42,377 nucleotides of DNA from positions 1-42,377 of the forward strand of contig NZ_CAKQVD010000012.1 of NCBI RefSeq assembly GCF_934277605.1. Reading direction: 5' to 3'. The stretch's first letter is position 1. Each line of letters opens with the position of its first letter. The stretch is from an uncultured Anaerotignum sp. GTDB taxonomy: Bacteria; Bacillota; Clostridia; Lachnospirales; Anaerotignaceae. The notes under the pieces are model-generated. The model saw only the letters and a program-made list of their open reading frames with translations, was not told the origin of the DNA and did no database searches. Positions 16,694 to 24,999 of the stretch are shown here, in pieces. Position numbers and translations under genes: made by a program.

Positions 16694-17582
16694 TACGATT
16701 AGATATTTTATAAGAGAGGGCCTCAGCGGCTTGAAGAAGAATATGCTGATGACCATGGCTTCCATTGTCGCTGTTGCAGCCTGTATTTCGATTTTATCCT
16801 TTTCCTACTGCGTGGGGAGCAATTTGCAATATATGCTGGACCAGATGGAGGATTCCATTGGGATTTCCGTTTTCCTGAAGGGAGACCTGACCGGAGAGGA
16901 AATCGAAAGCATGAAGGATGAGATTGCGAAGATAGACCATGTGGTCAGTGTGGAATATATTTCCCCGACGGATGCCTTGACGGAGCTGAAGAAGGACTGG
17001 GGCGCCGATGAGGATATTTTTGTGGGCTTGGACAAGGAGAACAACCCGCTGTCTCACTCCTTCTCGATTTCCTTGGACAGCATTGAGAATCAGGAGGCGG
17101 TTTTGACTGCCTTGGAGAAGGTGGACGGGATTGACAACATCCGCCACGGACAGACGGAAACGGAGCTGCTGCTGAAGGCAAGCCGTGTGTTTAACATCGG
17201 CAGTGTGCTGGTTATGCTGCTGCTTGGGGTGATTTCTGTCATGATTATCATTAACACCATTCGTATTTCGGTGATGAACCGACGGGTTGAAATCAACATT
17301 ATGAAATATGTGGGGGCAACCGACTGGTTTATCCGCTGGCCCTTTATTCTTGAGGGCGTTATCATCGGCATTGTGGGGGCTTTGGTACCCTTGGTGCTGG
17401 GACTTCCGATTTACACGAAGGTGACAAGTGCGATTTTTGAATATCTGCCTGTGATTAAGTTTATCCAGTTCCGTTTGGCAGGGGACGTATTTGGATTCCT
17501 GTTCCCCTTCGGCATCATTTTCGGTGTGGCACTGGGGGTTATCGGCAGTGTATCCTCTATCCGTAAGCATTTGCGGGTATAA
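16683..17582 (+). CDS. ftsX: cell-division membrane protein FtsX
   Basis: This 299-residue four-span permease-like subunit pairs with FtsE. The first helix is at about 21-42, an extracellular loop of about 125 residues follows, then three helices (about 170-190, 220-245, 268-290). The cytoplasmic stretch MNRRVEINIMKYVGAT is the conserved FtsX coupling region. ATG 16683 overlaps ftsE by 11 bp, with AAGGGTGG 8 nt before it. The usual downstream hydrolase partner of the PcsB/EnvC type is not next to it; a protease gene follows after a terminator-like hairpin. Confidence 0.95.
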   Translation: MKPSTIRYFIREGLSGLKKNMLMTMASIVAVAACISILSFSYCVGSNLQYMLDQMEDSIGISVFLKGDLTGEEIESMKDEIAKIDHVVSVEYISPTDALTELKKDWGADEDIFVGLDKENNPLSHSFSISLDSIENQEAVLTALEKVDGIDNIRHGQTETELLLKASRVFNIGSVLVMLLLGVISVMIIINTIRISVMNRRVEINIMKYVGATDWFIRWPFILEGVIIGIVGALVPLVLGLPIYTKVTSAIFEYLPVIKFIQFRLAGDVFGFLFPFGIIFGVALGVIGSVSSIRKHLRV

Positions 17583-17615
17583 GCAGTCGGGAAAACAAAA
17601 TAGCAATGAAAAAAG

Positions 17616-17650
17616 AGGGGAAGTGTTTTGGAGAATACTTCCCCTTTCTT
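17616..17650 (+). terminator. terminator after ftsX
   Basis: Nine base pairs (17616-17624 AGGGGAAGT with 17637-17645 ACTTCCCCT) are followed by TTCTT. No clear promoter lies between it and the protease gene, so read-through is likely. Confidence 0.75.
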
Positions 17651-17711
17651 ATAGGATAATTCCGATGGGGAAAACATAGGATAAAGAAAGTCTGGAAAAA
17701 GAGGCGATAGC

Positions 17712-18902
17712 ATGAAGAAAAAAGAATTTTGGAAGGGCTTTGGTGTGGCGATGGCACTGGTTTTGCTGCTGAATTTGGCGTGGAAGCCCCTTTGCCACAT
17801 GATTCCTTGGCATGTCCTTCCCTTTGAAATCAGCATGAGCAAGGATGCAAAGGTGGATGTGATACAGAGCTATTTGGACAAATATTATGTGGAGGACATC
17901 GACCAAGGCAAGCTGGAGGATATGCTTTGTGCAGGGATGCTTGCCGGCGTGGGAGACAAGTATACATATTATATGCCGAAGGAAAACCTGCGGCAATATT
18001 TGGACAACACCAACGGCAATTTTGACGGCGTGGGGATTGAGGTTTATGCGACGCAGAGCAATGAGGTTATCATCAGCAGCGTGATGCCGGGACAGCCGGC
18101 GGAAACAGCGGGATTGCAGGCAGGCGACGTGATTATCGGCGTGGATGGCGAGGATATGCGGGGCAAGCTACTTTCGGAGGTTGCGGCAAAGATTCGTGGC
18201 GAGGAGGGCACTGCGGTTACGATTCGGGTGCAGCGTGACGGTGCGGAGAAGGAATTTAGCATGAAGCGTGCAACGGTTGAGGTGGAGAGTGTTGCTTATC
18301 GTATGCAGGAGGGAAAAATCGGGTATATTTCCATCAACGGCTTTAAGGAGAACACCTATACGCAGTTCAAGGAGGCACTGACTGCCTTGCAGAAGGAGGG
18401 TATGCAGGGGTTGATTTTGGACTTGCGGGATAACCCCGGCGGGCTGGTACATTCTGTTTATCAAATCGGGGATGAGCTGCTGCCGGAGGGCACAATGGTT
18501 TATACCCTGGACAAAAAGCAAAACCGAAAGGATTTGAAATGCGACAACAAATATTTGAAGCTTCCTTTGGTGGTGCTTGTGAATGAAAACAGCGCCAGTG
18601 CATCGGAAATTTTTGCGGGTGCGGTGAAGGATACGGCACGAGGGACACTGGTGGGCAACCAAACCTTCGGCAAGGGCTTGGTGCAGCGGCTCTTTGTTTT
18701 GCCGGACGGCTCCGGTCTGAATGTGACGGTGCAGAAATATTACACACCGAATGGCACTTCCATTCATGGCGTGGGGATTGCGCCAGATGTGGTGGTTGAG
18801 CTGCCGGAGAGCTGCCAAGGCACACCGACGGCGGAAATTTCGACAGAGCAGGACACACAGCTGCAAAAGGGGTTGCAAATTTTGCGTGAGCAGGTAAAAT
18901 AA
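17712..18902 (+). CDS. carboxyl-terminal processing protease (S41 family)
   Basis: This 396-residue protease is anchored by an N-terminal helix (about 9-25) and faces outward. A PDZ domain covers about 100-185 (GVGIEVYAT, ETAGLQAGDVIIGVDGEDM). The S41 core follows with ILDLRDNPGG (about 235-244). The catalytic dyad is S296 in NENSASASE and K321 in TFGKG; their 25-residue spacing equals that in known members. Such proteases trim exported proteins and in some bacteria control wall hydrolases. Its position behind ftsEX suggests a link to division (inference). GAGGCGAT precedes the ATG. Confidence 0.95.
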   Translation: MKKKEFWKGFGVAMALVLLLNLAWKPLCHMIPWHVLPFEISMSKDAKVDVIQSYLDKYYVEDIDQGKLEDMLCAGMLAGVGDKYTYYMPKENLRQYLDNTNGNFDGVGIEVYATQSNEVIISSVMPGQPAETAGLQAGDVIIGVDGEDMRGKLLSEVAAKIRGEEGTAVTIRVQRDGAEKEFSMKRATVEVESVAYRMQEGKIGYISINGFKENTYTQFKEALTALQKEGMQGLILDLRDNPGGLVHSVYQIGDELLPEGTMVYTLDKKQNRKDLKCDNKYLKLPLVVLVNENSASASEIFAGAVKDTARGTLVGNQTFGKGLVQRLFVLPDGSGLNVTVQKYYTPNGTSIHGVGIAPDVVVELPESCQGTPTAEISTEQDTQLQKGLQILREQVK

Positions 18903-18974
18903 GAAAAAAATGGCAGATTTTTATTTATTTTCTATTTATATGGCAGAAAAACTGTTTTTTTCTACAAACGGGGC

Positions 18975-19003
18975 TTTTCAAGAGCGCAAGATTCCAGTAT
19001 ACT
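18975..19003 (+). promoter_or_regulatory. mreB promoter
   Basis: TTTTCA (18975-18980), a 17-bp spacer and TATACT (18998-19003). The -35 box is weak. The leader would be about 40 nt. Confidence 0.6.
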
Positions 19004-19050
19004 GAAAAGACACAGAATAATTTTGAAGGGAAGAACAAAGGAGCGGCGGT

Positions 19051-20115
19051 ATGTTTAATTTTATGAGTTTTGGCGAAAACATCGGCATTGACCTTGGCAC
19101 TGCCACTGTTCTGGTATATATTAAGGGGCAGGGCATTGTGATTCGGGAACCCTCTGTGGTTGCGATAGATAAGGACACAAATTCCATTTTGGCTGTGGGC
19201 GAGGAGGCCAGACGGATGCTGGGGAGAACCCCCGGCAACATTGTTGCGATTCGCCCGCTGCGAGAGGGCGTTATTTCCAATTATGAAGTGACGGAAAAAA
19301 TGCTGCAGTATTTTATTGAAAAGGCGATGGGAAAGCGTTCCTTCGTGAAGCCGACGATTGCGGTTTGTGTACCGAGCAGCGTGACGGAGGTCGAAAAAAG
19401 AGCGGTTGAGGACGCAACCAGACAGGCGGGCGCAAGAAGGGTGCATATCATTGAGGAGCCGATTGCGGCGGCGATTGGTTCGGGGATTGATATTTCCCGT
19501 GCGTGCGGCAGCATGGTGGTGGACATCGGCGGCGGCACAACGGACATTGCCGTGATTTCCCTTGGGGGAACGGTGGTCAGCTATTCCCTGAAGATTGCGG
19601 GGGATAACTTTGATGATGCCATCATTCGCTACATCCGCAAGAAGCACAATGTTTTGATTGGCGAAAGAACGGCGGAGGATTTGAAAATCAAAATCGGCAC
19701 AGCCTTTGCTCGTACGATTCCCGTTACACTGGATGTGCGTGGCAGAAACCTGATTACAGGCCTGCCGAAGAACTTTACGGTAACCTCTGATGAAATGCTG
19801 GAGGCATTGCAGGAATCCGTGGCGGCGATTGCGGAAGCGGTACATGGCGTTTTGGAGCGTACCCCTCCTGAGCTGGCGGCGGATATTTATGAAAGAGGGA
19901 TTGTGATGACGGGCGGCGGCAGCCTGCTGTATGGTCTGGATAAGCTGATTCAGAGCAGAACGGGGATTCATGCCATGGTGGCAGAGGATGCCGTGAGCTG
20001 CGTTGCCATCGGCACGGGCCGTTATATTGAGTTTATCTCTGACGGCGGCGAGGAGGAGCAGAAGGAAAAGCATGGCTTTGATTTTGGCGGCCTATTTAAA
20101 AGGAAAGCAGAATAA
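19051..20115 (+). CDS. mreB: rod-shape actin homologue MreB/Mbl
   Basis: This 354-residue cytoplasmic ATPase forms membrane-bound filaments that guide lateral wall synthesis. Actin-fold nucleotide motifs are IGIDLGTATV (11-20), VVDIGGGTTDIAV and VMTGGGSLLYGLDKLI; EEPIAAAIG and AVRPL-type AIRPLREGVI regions are intact. The N-terminal MFNFMSF may be the amphipathic membrane anchor. The C-terminus is slightly longer and charged (GGEEEQKEKHGFDFGG). It stands alone, without mreC-mreD, so it may be a paralogue of the Mbl type; the exact subtype cannot be told. AAAGGAG precedes the ATG. Confidence 0.93.
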   Translation: MFNFMSFGENIGIDLGTATVLVYIKGQGIVIREPSVVAIDKDTNSILAVGEEARRMLGRTPGNIVAIRPLREGVISNYEVTEKMLQYFIEKAMGKRSFVKPTIAVCVPSSVTEVEKRAVEDATRQAGARRVHIIEEPIAAAIGSGIDISRACGSMVVDIGGGTTDIAVISLGGTVVSYSLKIAGDNFDDAIIRYIRKKHNVLIGERTAEDLKIKIGTAFARTIPVTLDVRGRNLITGLPKNFTVTSDEMLEALQESVAAIAEAVHGVLERTPPELAADIYERGIVMTGGGSLLYGLDKLIQSRTGIHAMVAEDAVSCVAIGTGRYIEFISDGGEEEQKEKHGFDFGGLFKRKAE

Positions 20116-20126
20116 AAAACAAGAGG

Positions 20127-20160
20127 AAACACCTGCGTCGAAGTAGGTGTTTTTCTTTTT
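20127..20160 (+). terminator. mreB terminator
   Basis: Eight base pairs (20127-20134 with 20145-20152) lead into TTTTCTTTTT, 12 nt after the mreB stop codon. Confidence 0.88.
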
Positions 20161-20440
20161 AGAGGGCAGAATTTGACTGAAATATAGTGTAATTATGACA
20201 GATAAATAACAATTTCTTATGGGGCGGGCAAGGGCGAAAAGCTGTGCTTGTGCGGCTGAAAGTGCAATTTTTTTGTGCAAACGGTGCGAAATGCTTAAAA
20301 GAAACAGAAAAAAACGATGTTTCGTTGGAATATTTGACGGAAAAATAAAAGATACGTTTTTTTGCATAATTTTCAAGGTCAAAATTTGTGTAAAAATTAT
20401 CTCAAAAATTGAAAAAAATACTACACAAGTTTAAAATATG
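20161..20440. other. A/T-rich gene-free stretch before gdhA
   Basis: An open frame at 20219-20434 has no ribosome binding site and an odd composition, so it is not called. TTGACT at 20173-20178 lacks a well-placed -10 box. No further structure was found here. Confidence 0.5.
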
Positions 20441-20449
20441 TGTTATAAT
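20441..20449 (+). promoter_or_regulatory. extended -10 promoter of gdhA
   Basis: TGT-TATAAT (20441-20449) is a perfect extended -10 element; the -35 region (ACTACA at 20420-20425, 18-bp spacer) is weak. The leader would be about 157 nt. It contains GCCC/GGGC and CCGCA/TGCGG hairpins. Confidence 0.75.
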
Positions 20450-20582
20450 ATTTTCGGAAAGAGGCAATAGGGATTGTTATGCTCCACAAAAGCAAAAATA
20501 TTTCCCCGCTGCTTTCTCTTCATTTTGCCCTAACCGCATGGGGCAAAGCCGCATTTTAACTGTGCGGAAAAATACTAATTGT

Positions 20583-20598
20583 TATTGTATAAACAATA
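20583..20598. promoter_or_regulatory. palindrome next to the gdhA ribosome binding site
   Basis: TATTGT (20583-20588) and ACAATA (20593-20598) form a perfect 6-bp inverted repeat with a 4-nt centre. It overlaps the first A of AGGAGG (20598-20603). It could be a protein operator or a small RNA hairpin affecting translation. Confidence 0.4.
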
Positions 20599-20613
20599 GG
20601 AGGTCAAAGAGTT

Positions 20614-21963
20614 ATGAACGCTTATATTGAACGCGTAATCGAACAGGTAAAAAGACGTGACGCACATGAACCTGAATTCATCCAGACAGTAGAAGAAGTT
20701 TTCGCTTCTATCGAAAAAGAAGTAGAACTGCACCCCGAATATGAAAAAATGGGTCTGCTGGAAAGACTGGTAGAGCCTGAAAGACAGGTTTCCTTCAGAG
20801 TTACATGGGTAGACGATGCTGGTAAGGTAAACGTAAACAGAGGTTTCAGAGTACAGTTCAGCTCTGCAATCGGGCCTTACAAGGGCGGTCTGCGTTTCGC
20901 TCCCAACGTATACTCCGGCGTTGTTAAATTCCTGGGCTTCGAACAGATCTTCAAAAACTCCCTGACAGGCCTGCCTATCGGCGGCGGCAAGGGTGGTTCC
21001 GACTTCGACCCTAACGGCAAATCCGATATGGAAATCATGAGATTCTGCCAGGCATTCATGACAGAACTTTACAGACACATCGGTCCCGACGTTGACGTTC
21101 CCGCTGGTGACATCGGCGTAGGCGGCAGAGAAATCGGCTTCCTGTATGGCCAGTACAAGAGAATCAAAGGCTGCTGGGAAAATGGCGTTCTGACAGGTAA
21201 AGGTCTGGAATACGGCGGTTCCCTGTTCAGACCCGAAGCAACAGGCTACGGCGCTACATACTATGTAAACGAAGTTCTGACACACTGCGGCGACACATTC
21301 GAAGGCAAGACAGTTGCTATGTCCGGTTTCGGTAACGTAGCTTGGGGTATTGCTATGAAGGTTGCTCAGCTGGGTGGTAAGGTTGTTACTCTGTCCGGTC
21401 CCGACGGCTACTGCTACGATCCCGAAGGTATCACAACAGAAGAAAAATTCAACTACATGCTGGAAATGAGAAACTCCGGCAGAAACCGTGCGCAGGACTA
21501 CGCTGACAAGTTCGGTTGCGAATTCTTCGCTAAGAAGAAACCTTGGGGTCAGAAAGTAGATATCTGCATGCCCGCAGCATACCAGAACGAACTGGATGTT
21601 CCCGAAATCGAACAGATCATCGCTAACGGCACAAAATACTACATCGAAGTAGCTAACATGCCTACAACAAACGAAGGTCTGGCTCGTGCTATGGCAGAAC
21701 CCGGCATGATCGTTGCTCCTTCTAAAGCAGTTAACGCTGGTGGTGTAGCAGTTTCCGCTCTGGAAATGGCTCAGAACTCCATGAGATATAGCTGGGATGG
21801 CGCAGAAGTTGACGCTAAACTGGTTGGTATCATGAAGAACATCCACAAGATTTCTGTAGAAGCAGCAGAAGGCGCTGGCCTGGGCTACAACCTGGTAGCT
21901 GGTGCTAACATCGCAGGCTTCAAGAAAGTTGCAGCTGCAATGATGGCTCAGGGTCTGGTATAA
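20614..21963 (+). CDS. gdhA: hexameric glutamate dehydrogenase
   Basis: This 449-residue enzyme interconverts glutamate and 2-oxoglutarate plus ammonia. It lines up well with the Clostridium symbiosum enzyme from memory: substrate lysines K90 (GPYKGGLRF) and K114, catalytic K126 (PIGGGKGGSDFDP), catalytic D166 (PAGDIGVGG), and a dinucleotide-binding SGFGNVAWG. The C. symbiosum enzyme is NAD-dependent; cofactor choice here is not certain. Codon use (CTG Leu, AGA Arg, ACA Thr, GTA/GTT Val) is much more biased than in the flanking genes and resembles the ribosomal and tuf genes, so expression is probably very high, as in amino-acid fermenters. It is transcribed alone. Confidence 0.96.
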   Translation: MNAYIERVIEQVKRRDAHEPEFIQTVEEVFASIEKEVELHPEYEKMGLLERLVEPERQVSFRVTWVDDAGKVNVNRGFRVQFSSAIGPYKGGLRFAPNVYSGVVKFLGFEQIFKNSLTGLPIGGGKGGSDFDPNGKSDMEIMRFCQAFMTELYRHIGPDVDVPAGDIGVGGREIGFLYGQYKRIKGCWENGVLTGKGLEYGGSLFRPEATGYGATYYVNEVLTHCGDTFEGKTVAMSGFGNVAWGIAMKVAQLGGKVVTLSGPDGYCYDPEGITTEEKFNYMLEMRNSGRNRAQDYADKFGCEFFAKKKPWGQKVDICMPAAYQNELDVPEIEQIIANGTKYYIEVANMPTTNEGLARAMAEPGMIVAPSKAVNAGGVAVSALEMAQNSMRYSWDGAEVDAKLVGIMKNIHKISVEAAEGAGLGYNLVAGANIAGFKKVAAAMMAQGLV

Positions 21964-22023
21964 TTTAACCTAATTTGAAAAATTTGCGTTCGATTACACA
22001 AAGACGATAAGCAAAATACTCGG

Positions 22024-22050
22024 AAGGGACGGAGAAATCCGTCCCTTTTC
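22024..22050 (+). terminator. gdhA terminator
   Basis: Ten perfect base pairs (22024-22033 with 22038-22047) close a GAAA tetraloop, followed by TTTTC. A weaker second hairpin (22072-22078 with 22096-22102, then TTTTT) lies downstream. Confidence 0.9.
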
Positions 22051-22129
22051 CTGTTTTTTTCGGAATAAAAGGAATCTCAAATTCTTGAAGGAGGAGAGAT
22101 TCTTTTTATTTCGGAAAAAATGAATGAGC

Positions 22130-22160
22130 TGTAACGAAATGGCTTTGAAACGGATATATA
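22130..22160 (+). promoter_or_regulatory. putative ECF-sigma autoregulated promoter
   Basis: TGTAAC (22130-22135) followed after 15 nt by CGGATATA (22151-22158) resembles the AAC-type -35 and CG-type -10 used by ECF sigma factors of Bacillota. No sigma-A promoter fits as well. Autoregulation is typical of such genes but is inferred here. Confidence 0.45.
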
Positions 22161-22188
22161 GGTAAATGATGAGAAGGGAGGCGGAGGA

Positions 22189-22674
22189 ATGTTTCAGCCC
22201 GAAAAGGATTTTGAAGAATATGGCACGTTTGTATTCAAATATTTGATGAGCCTTTGCGGCAATGCGGATTTGGCGGAGGAATTAACCCAAGAGACGTTTT
22301 ATCGGGCAATTCGTTCTTCGGGGAAATACGATGGAAGCTGCAAGGTTTCCACATGGCTTTGCCAAATTGCGAAGCACATCTGGTATCAGGAATTGGACAA
22401 ACGGAAAAGAAGAAAAACGGAGCCTTTGCAGGAGAGCGGCGCCGAGGATGGCGTGGAGAGCGGCTATTGCAGAAGGGAGCAGACGCTGGAAGTGATGAAG
22501 GCGGTACATATTTTGGAGGAGAACGGGAAGGAGGTTTTTCTGCTGCGGATTACGGGAGGATTTTCCTTTAAGGAGATTGGGGAAATTTGCGGCAGAAATG
22601 AAAACTGGGCGAGAGTTACCTTTTACCGTGCAAAGCAGAGAATTATAAAGGAGGTCGGCAGAGATGAAATGTGA
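22189..22674 (+). CDS. ECF-type RNA polymerase sigma factor
   Basis: This 161-residue sigma factor has only regions 2 and 4. Region 2 (about 8-70) shows NADLAEELTQETFYRAIRS and VSTWLCQIAKHIWYQELDKRKR; region 4 (about 100-155) shows VFLLRITGGFSFKEIGEICGRNENWARVTFYRAKQRI-like helices. The linker is short. GGGAGGCGGAGG precedes the ATG. It overlaps the anti-sigma gene by 11 bp, so the pair is coupled. Such systems usually respond to envelope stress or antimicrobials; the signal here is unknown. Confidence 0.93.
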   Translation: MFQPEKDFEEYGTFVFKYLMSLCGNADLAEELTQETFYRAIRSSGKYDGSCKVSTWLCQIAKHIWYQELDKRKRRKTEPLQESGAEDGVESGYCRREQTLEVMKAVHILEENGKEVFLLRITGGFSFKEIGEICGRNENWARVTFYRAKQRIIKEVGRDEM

Positions 22675-23431
22675 AATTATCAGAGACTTACTGCCAAGCT
22701 ATGTGGATGGCTTGACGAGCGAGGAAAGCAACCGGGAGATTACGGCACACGTTGCGGAATGTGCGCCCTGCAAGGAAATTTTGGAGCAAATGCAGGAGGA
22801 TGTGCAGGCGAAGGAGGAAAAGGAAGGGCGGAAAATCAATCCGTTTCGGAAGTTTAACCGCAGAATGAGAAGGGCAGTTGCCATGGCGGTTGTGATTTGC
22901 ATTGGTGTGGGCGGCTTTGGATACAAGGCGTTTGCGAGGGGGTTTGCCATTAACCCGCAGGAGATTACGATGGAGCCGAAGCTGGAGGGAGATATGCTTT
23001 ATCTGAATTTTTCGGTGGAGAAGGGCAGTCTGACGAATGTTGGCTCTTTTTATGATTCCGAGGTTGCATCAATTTCGCTGAGAAACGTTTGGAGACTGCC
23101 CGGGGAGACACAGGAGCAGGCATCGAAGGAGTATTGCTGGGGGATGAATTTGAATATGCTGCAAATCGGCAGTGGAGAGCGGATGAATGTGGAGCTGAAG
23201 AACGGCGGCTTGGCGGAGGTTGAGGTGCCGAAGGAGAACACTGTGACGATACAAAACGGAAATGAAAAAACAAGCGGCGTGATTATGTTTGAAGAAGGGG
23301 ACGAGGCCGTTGCGATGATGATTGCGGACGGCGAAAAGCCTGCGGCGGAGGCATATAACATCAAAATTGATTTTGGGAATGAAACGAAGATATATACCTT
23401 GCAGGAATTGATTGACATGGCGCAGAAATGA
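22664..23431 (+). CDS. zinc-finger anti-sigma factor
   Basis: This 255-residue protein probably holds the adjacent sigma factor at the membrane. The N-terminal zf-HC2-type motif is H29-x3-C33-x2-C36 (HVAECAPC), with C3 as a further ligand candidate. One transmembrane helix lies at about 70-88 after a basic FNRRMRR. The outer domain of about 165 residues is not recognised; it is rich in charged residues and would sense the signal. AAAGGAGG sits within the end of the sigma gene. Overlap and order are standard for sigma/anti-sigma pairs. Confidence 0.88.
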   Translation: MKCEIIRDLLPSYVDGLTSEESNREITAHVAECAPCKEILEQMQEDVQAKEEKEGRKINPFRKFNRRMRRAVAMAVVICIGVGGFGYKAFARGFAINPQEITMEPKLEGDMLYLNFSVEKGSLTNVGSFYDSEVASISLRNVWRLPGETQEQASKEYCWGMNLNMLQIGSGERMNVELKNGGLAEVEVPKENTVTIQNGNEKTSGVIMFEEGDEAVAMMIADGEKPAAEAYNIKIDFGNETKIYTLQELIDMAQK

Positions 23432-23433
23432 GA

Positions 23434-23480
23434 AAAGAGCGAGCTCCAAAGGCTGAAAGCATGGAGTTCGCTCTTTTTTT
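23434..23480. terminator. bidirectional terminator between convergent genes
   Basis: Fifteen base pairs with one G-T wobble (23434-23448 with 23462-23476) are bordered by T residues on the right and A residues on the left. It can end both the anti-sigma operon and the opposing minus-strand operon. Confidence 0.9.
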
Positions 23481-24114
23481 ATGCTTCAAAGATGGCTTTC
23501 ATGCGCTCAAAATCATAGGACAAAAGCCAATTTTTACAATCCTGATAGAGAAAGCGGATGGTTTCTGCTTTTTCCGCAACGACATCTGCGCCCCGATCAT
23601 CATAGGGATGAAGGAGGAGGTGTCTTTCGGTATCGAAAAAGAAAACGGCAGAGGACAGCTCCTGAAAGCCCTTGAAATCGGCGGACAAAATGCCCTTCAG
23701 CAAGGGGGCAATGCGGGGCGGCGTTTGCCTCATATCCCAAAGGAGAAAAATGCGTACCATCGGCTCTTCATCTGCAGTGGTTACCTGCTGCTGATAGACC
23801 TCGGCGGGAGTGGGCAAATGCGTGAGCATGCAAAAGCGTTCGATGATGGCATCGACATCCGTTTCTAAATCGGGGGTACGATAAAGCACCCAAAGCAATG
23901 TATCGAAGGGCTTTGCTTTTTCATACAAAAGGGAAACACGCCAAAACGCCCCACGCAGATAGGTCGGATTGAGGTGGACTTTATCCAGAAAAATATCCAG
24001 AGAGGGATCGCCTGTTTCAAACCGCAGTGCCACCGGACTTTCATAAAAAATGGGGAGCTGCAGGCGTTCGTTTCCGATTCGGTTGAGGGTTTGAGAAACC
24101 TTTTCCAATAGCAT
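23479..24114 (-). CDS. DUF3885-like protein
   Basis: This 211-residue cytoplasmic protein has no signal peptide or membrane helix. ALRFETGDP near the start, AFWRVSLLYEKA in the middle, and HPYDDRGADVVAEKAETIRF then NWLLSYDFERM at the end match what is remembered of the DUF3885 family. No function is known for that family. The ATG has AAGGAG about 8 nt upstream and follows the transporter gene by 15 nt, so it is the last gene of a queH-eamA-DUF3885 operon. Confidence 0.7.
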   Translation of the reverse strand: MLLEKVSQTLNRIGNERLQLPIFYESPVALRFETGDPSLDIFLDKVHLNPTYLRGAFWRVSLLYEKAKPFDTLLWVLYRTPDLETDVDAIIERFCMLTHLPTPAEVYQQQVTTADEEPMVRIFLLWDMRQTPPRIAPLLKGILSADFKGFQELSSAVFFFDTERHLLLHPYDDRGADVVAEKAETIRFLYQDCKNWLLSYDFERMKAIFEA

Positions 24115-24129
24115 AAAGAGTCTCCTTTT

Positions 24130-24999
24130 TTAGCTTTTACAGGGATGATGACGGTTATTGCGCAGGAACATTGCGACTGCGGTGGAGGTGATGATGAGAT
24201 AGCCCAACCAGCTGAACGCATCGGAAACCTGCCCAAAGACGAAATAGCCGAGGATGGCAGAGAAAATAATCTGGCTATAATCATAGACGGAAATTTCTCT
24301 GGCGGGGGCATAGGTATATGCGGCGGTGATGGAGAATTGCCCGCCTGCCGCTGCCAAGCCTGCAAGCAAAAGTGTGCCAAGCTGTGCAGGTGTCATGGGA
24401 TGATAGCGGAGGAGGAGATAGGGCAGGGTGCAAACGCAGGAAAAGGCGGAGAAAAAGAACACGATGAACGGCCCTTTTACCCCCTTCATGCCCAAGGCAC
24501 GCACATAGGTATAGGCAATGCCGGCACCCAAGCCGCCCAAAAGACCAACCAAGGCGGGAAGGCACGCAAGATTGGTGGGGTTCGGCTTAATGACGAACAA
24601 TGTGCCGAGGAATGCCGCCGCTACACAAAGCCCTTGAAAGAGATTGATTCTTTCCTTTAAAATGAGGATGCCGAAAAGGATGGCGAAAAAGGGTGACATC
24701 TTATTCAGCATGGACGCATCCGCAAGGACGAGATGATCGACGGCATAGAAATTGCAGAGGATGCCGACGGTGCCGCAGAAGGAGCGCAGGAAAAGAAATT
24801 TTTTGGAATCCCAATCGAGCTTGACTGTGGGGCGTTCCTTCAGGAGAATAAACAAGGCGAAAAGCATTGCCACGAAATTGCGGAAAAAGCTTTTCTGCAC
24901 AGAGGGCAAATCTCCCGAAAGGCGCACAAACAAATTCATCAGCGCAAAGGAAAAGGAGGAAAGCAAAATGCAGCAAACGCCTTTATTTTTCTGTGTCAT
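24130..24999 (-). CDS. EamA/DMT-family transporter
   Basis: This 289-residue membrane protein has about ten predicted helices in two repeated halves, as in drug/metabolite transporters. Landmarks are SSFSFALMNLFVRLSGDLP at the start, NFYAVDHLVLADASMLNKMSPFFAILFG in the first half and PAREISVYDYSQIIFSAILGYFVFGQ in the second. The frame is open further upstream into queH, but ATG at 24999 has AAAGGAG 9 nt before it and starts just ahead of the first helix. It overlaps queH by 17 bp. The substrate is unknown; a queuosine precursor is only a guess from context. Confidence 0.88.
   Translation of the reverse strand: MTQKNKGVCCILLSSFSFALMNLFVRLSGDLPSVQKSFFRNFVAMLFALFILLKERPTVKLDWDSKKFLFLRSFCGTVGILCNFYAVDHLVLADASMLNKMSPFFAILFGILILKERINLFQGLCVAAAFLGTLFVIKPNPTNLACLPALVGLLGGLGAGIAYTYVRALGMKGVKGPFIVFFFSAFSCVCTLPYLLLRYHPMTPAQLGTLLLAGLAAAGGQFSITAAYTYAPAREISVYDYSQIIFSAILGYFVFGQVSDAFSWLGYLIITSTAVAMFLRNNRHHPCKS

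Noticed and set aside
20219..20434. 71-codon open frame upstream of gdhA
   Set aside because: No ribosome binding site; extremely Cys/Lys-rich translation; runs across the A/T-rich promoter region.
22072..22108. Second terminator after gdhA
   Set aside because: The stem of seven pairs has a 17-nt loop and a broken T-tract. It may help termination, but the 22024-22050 hairpin is sufficient.
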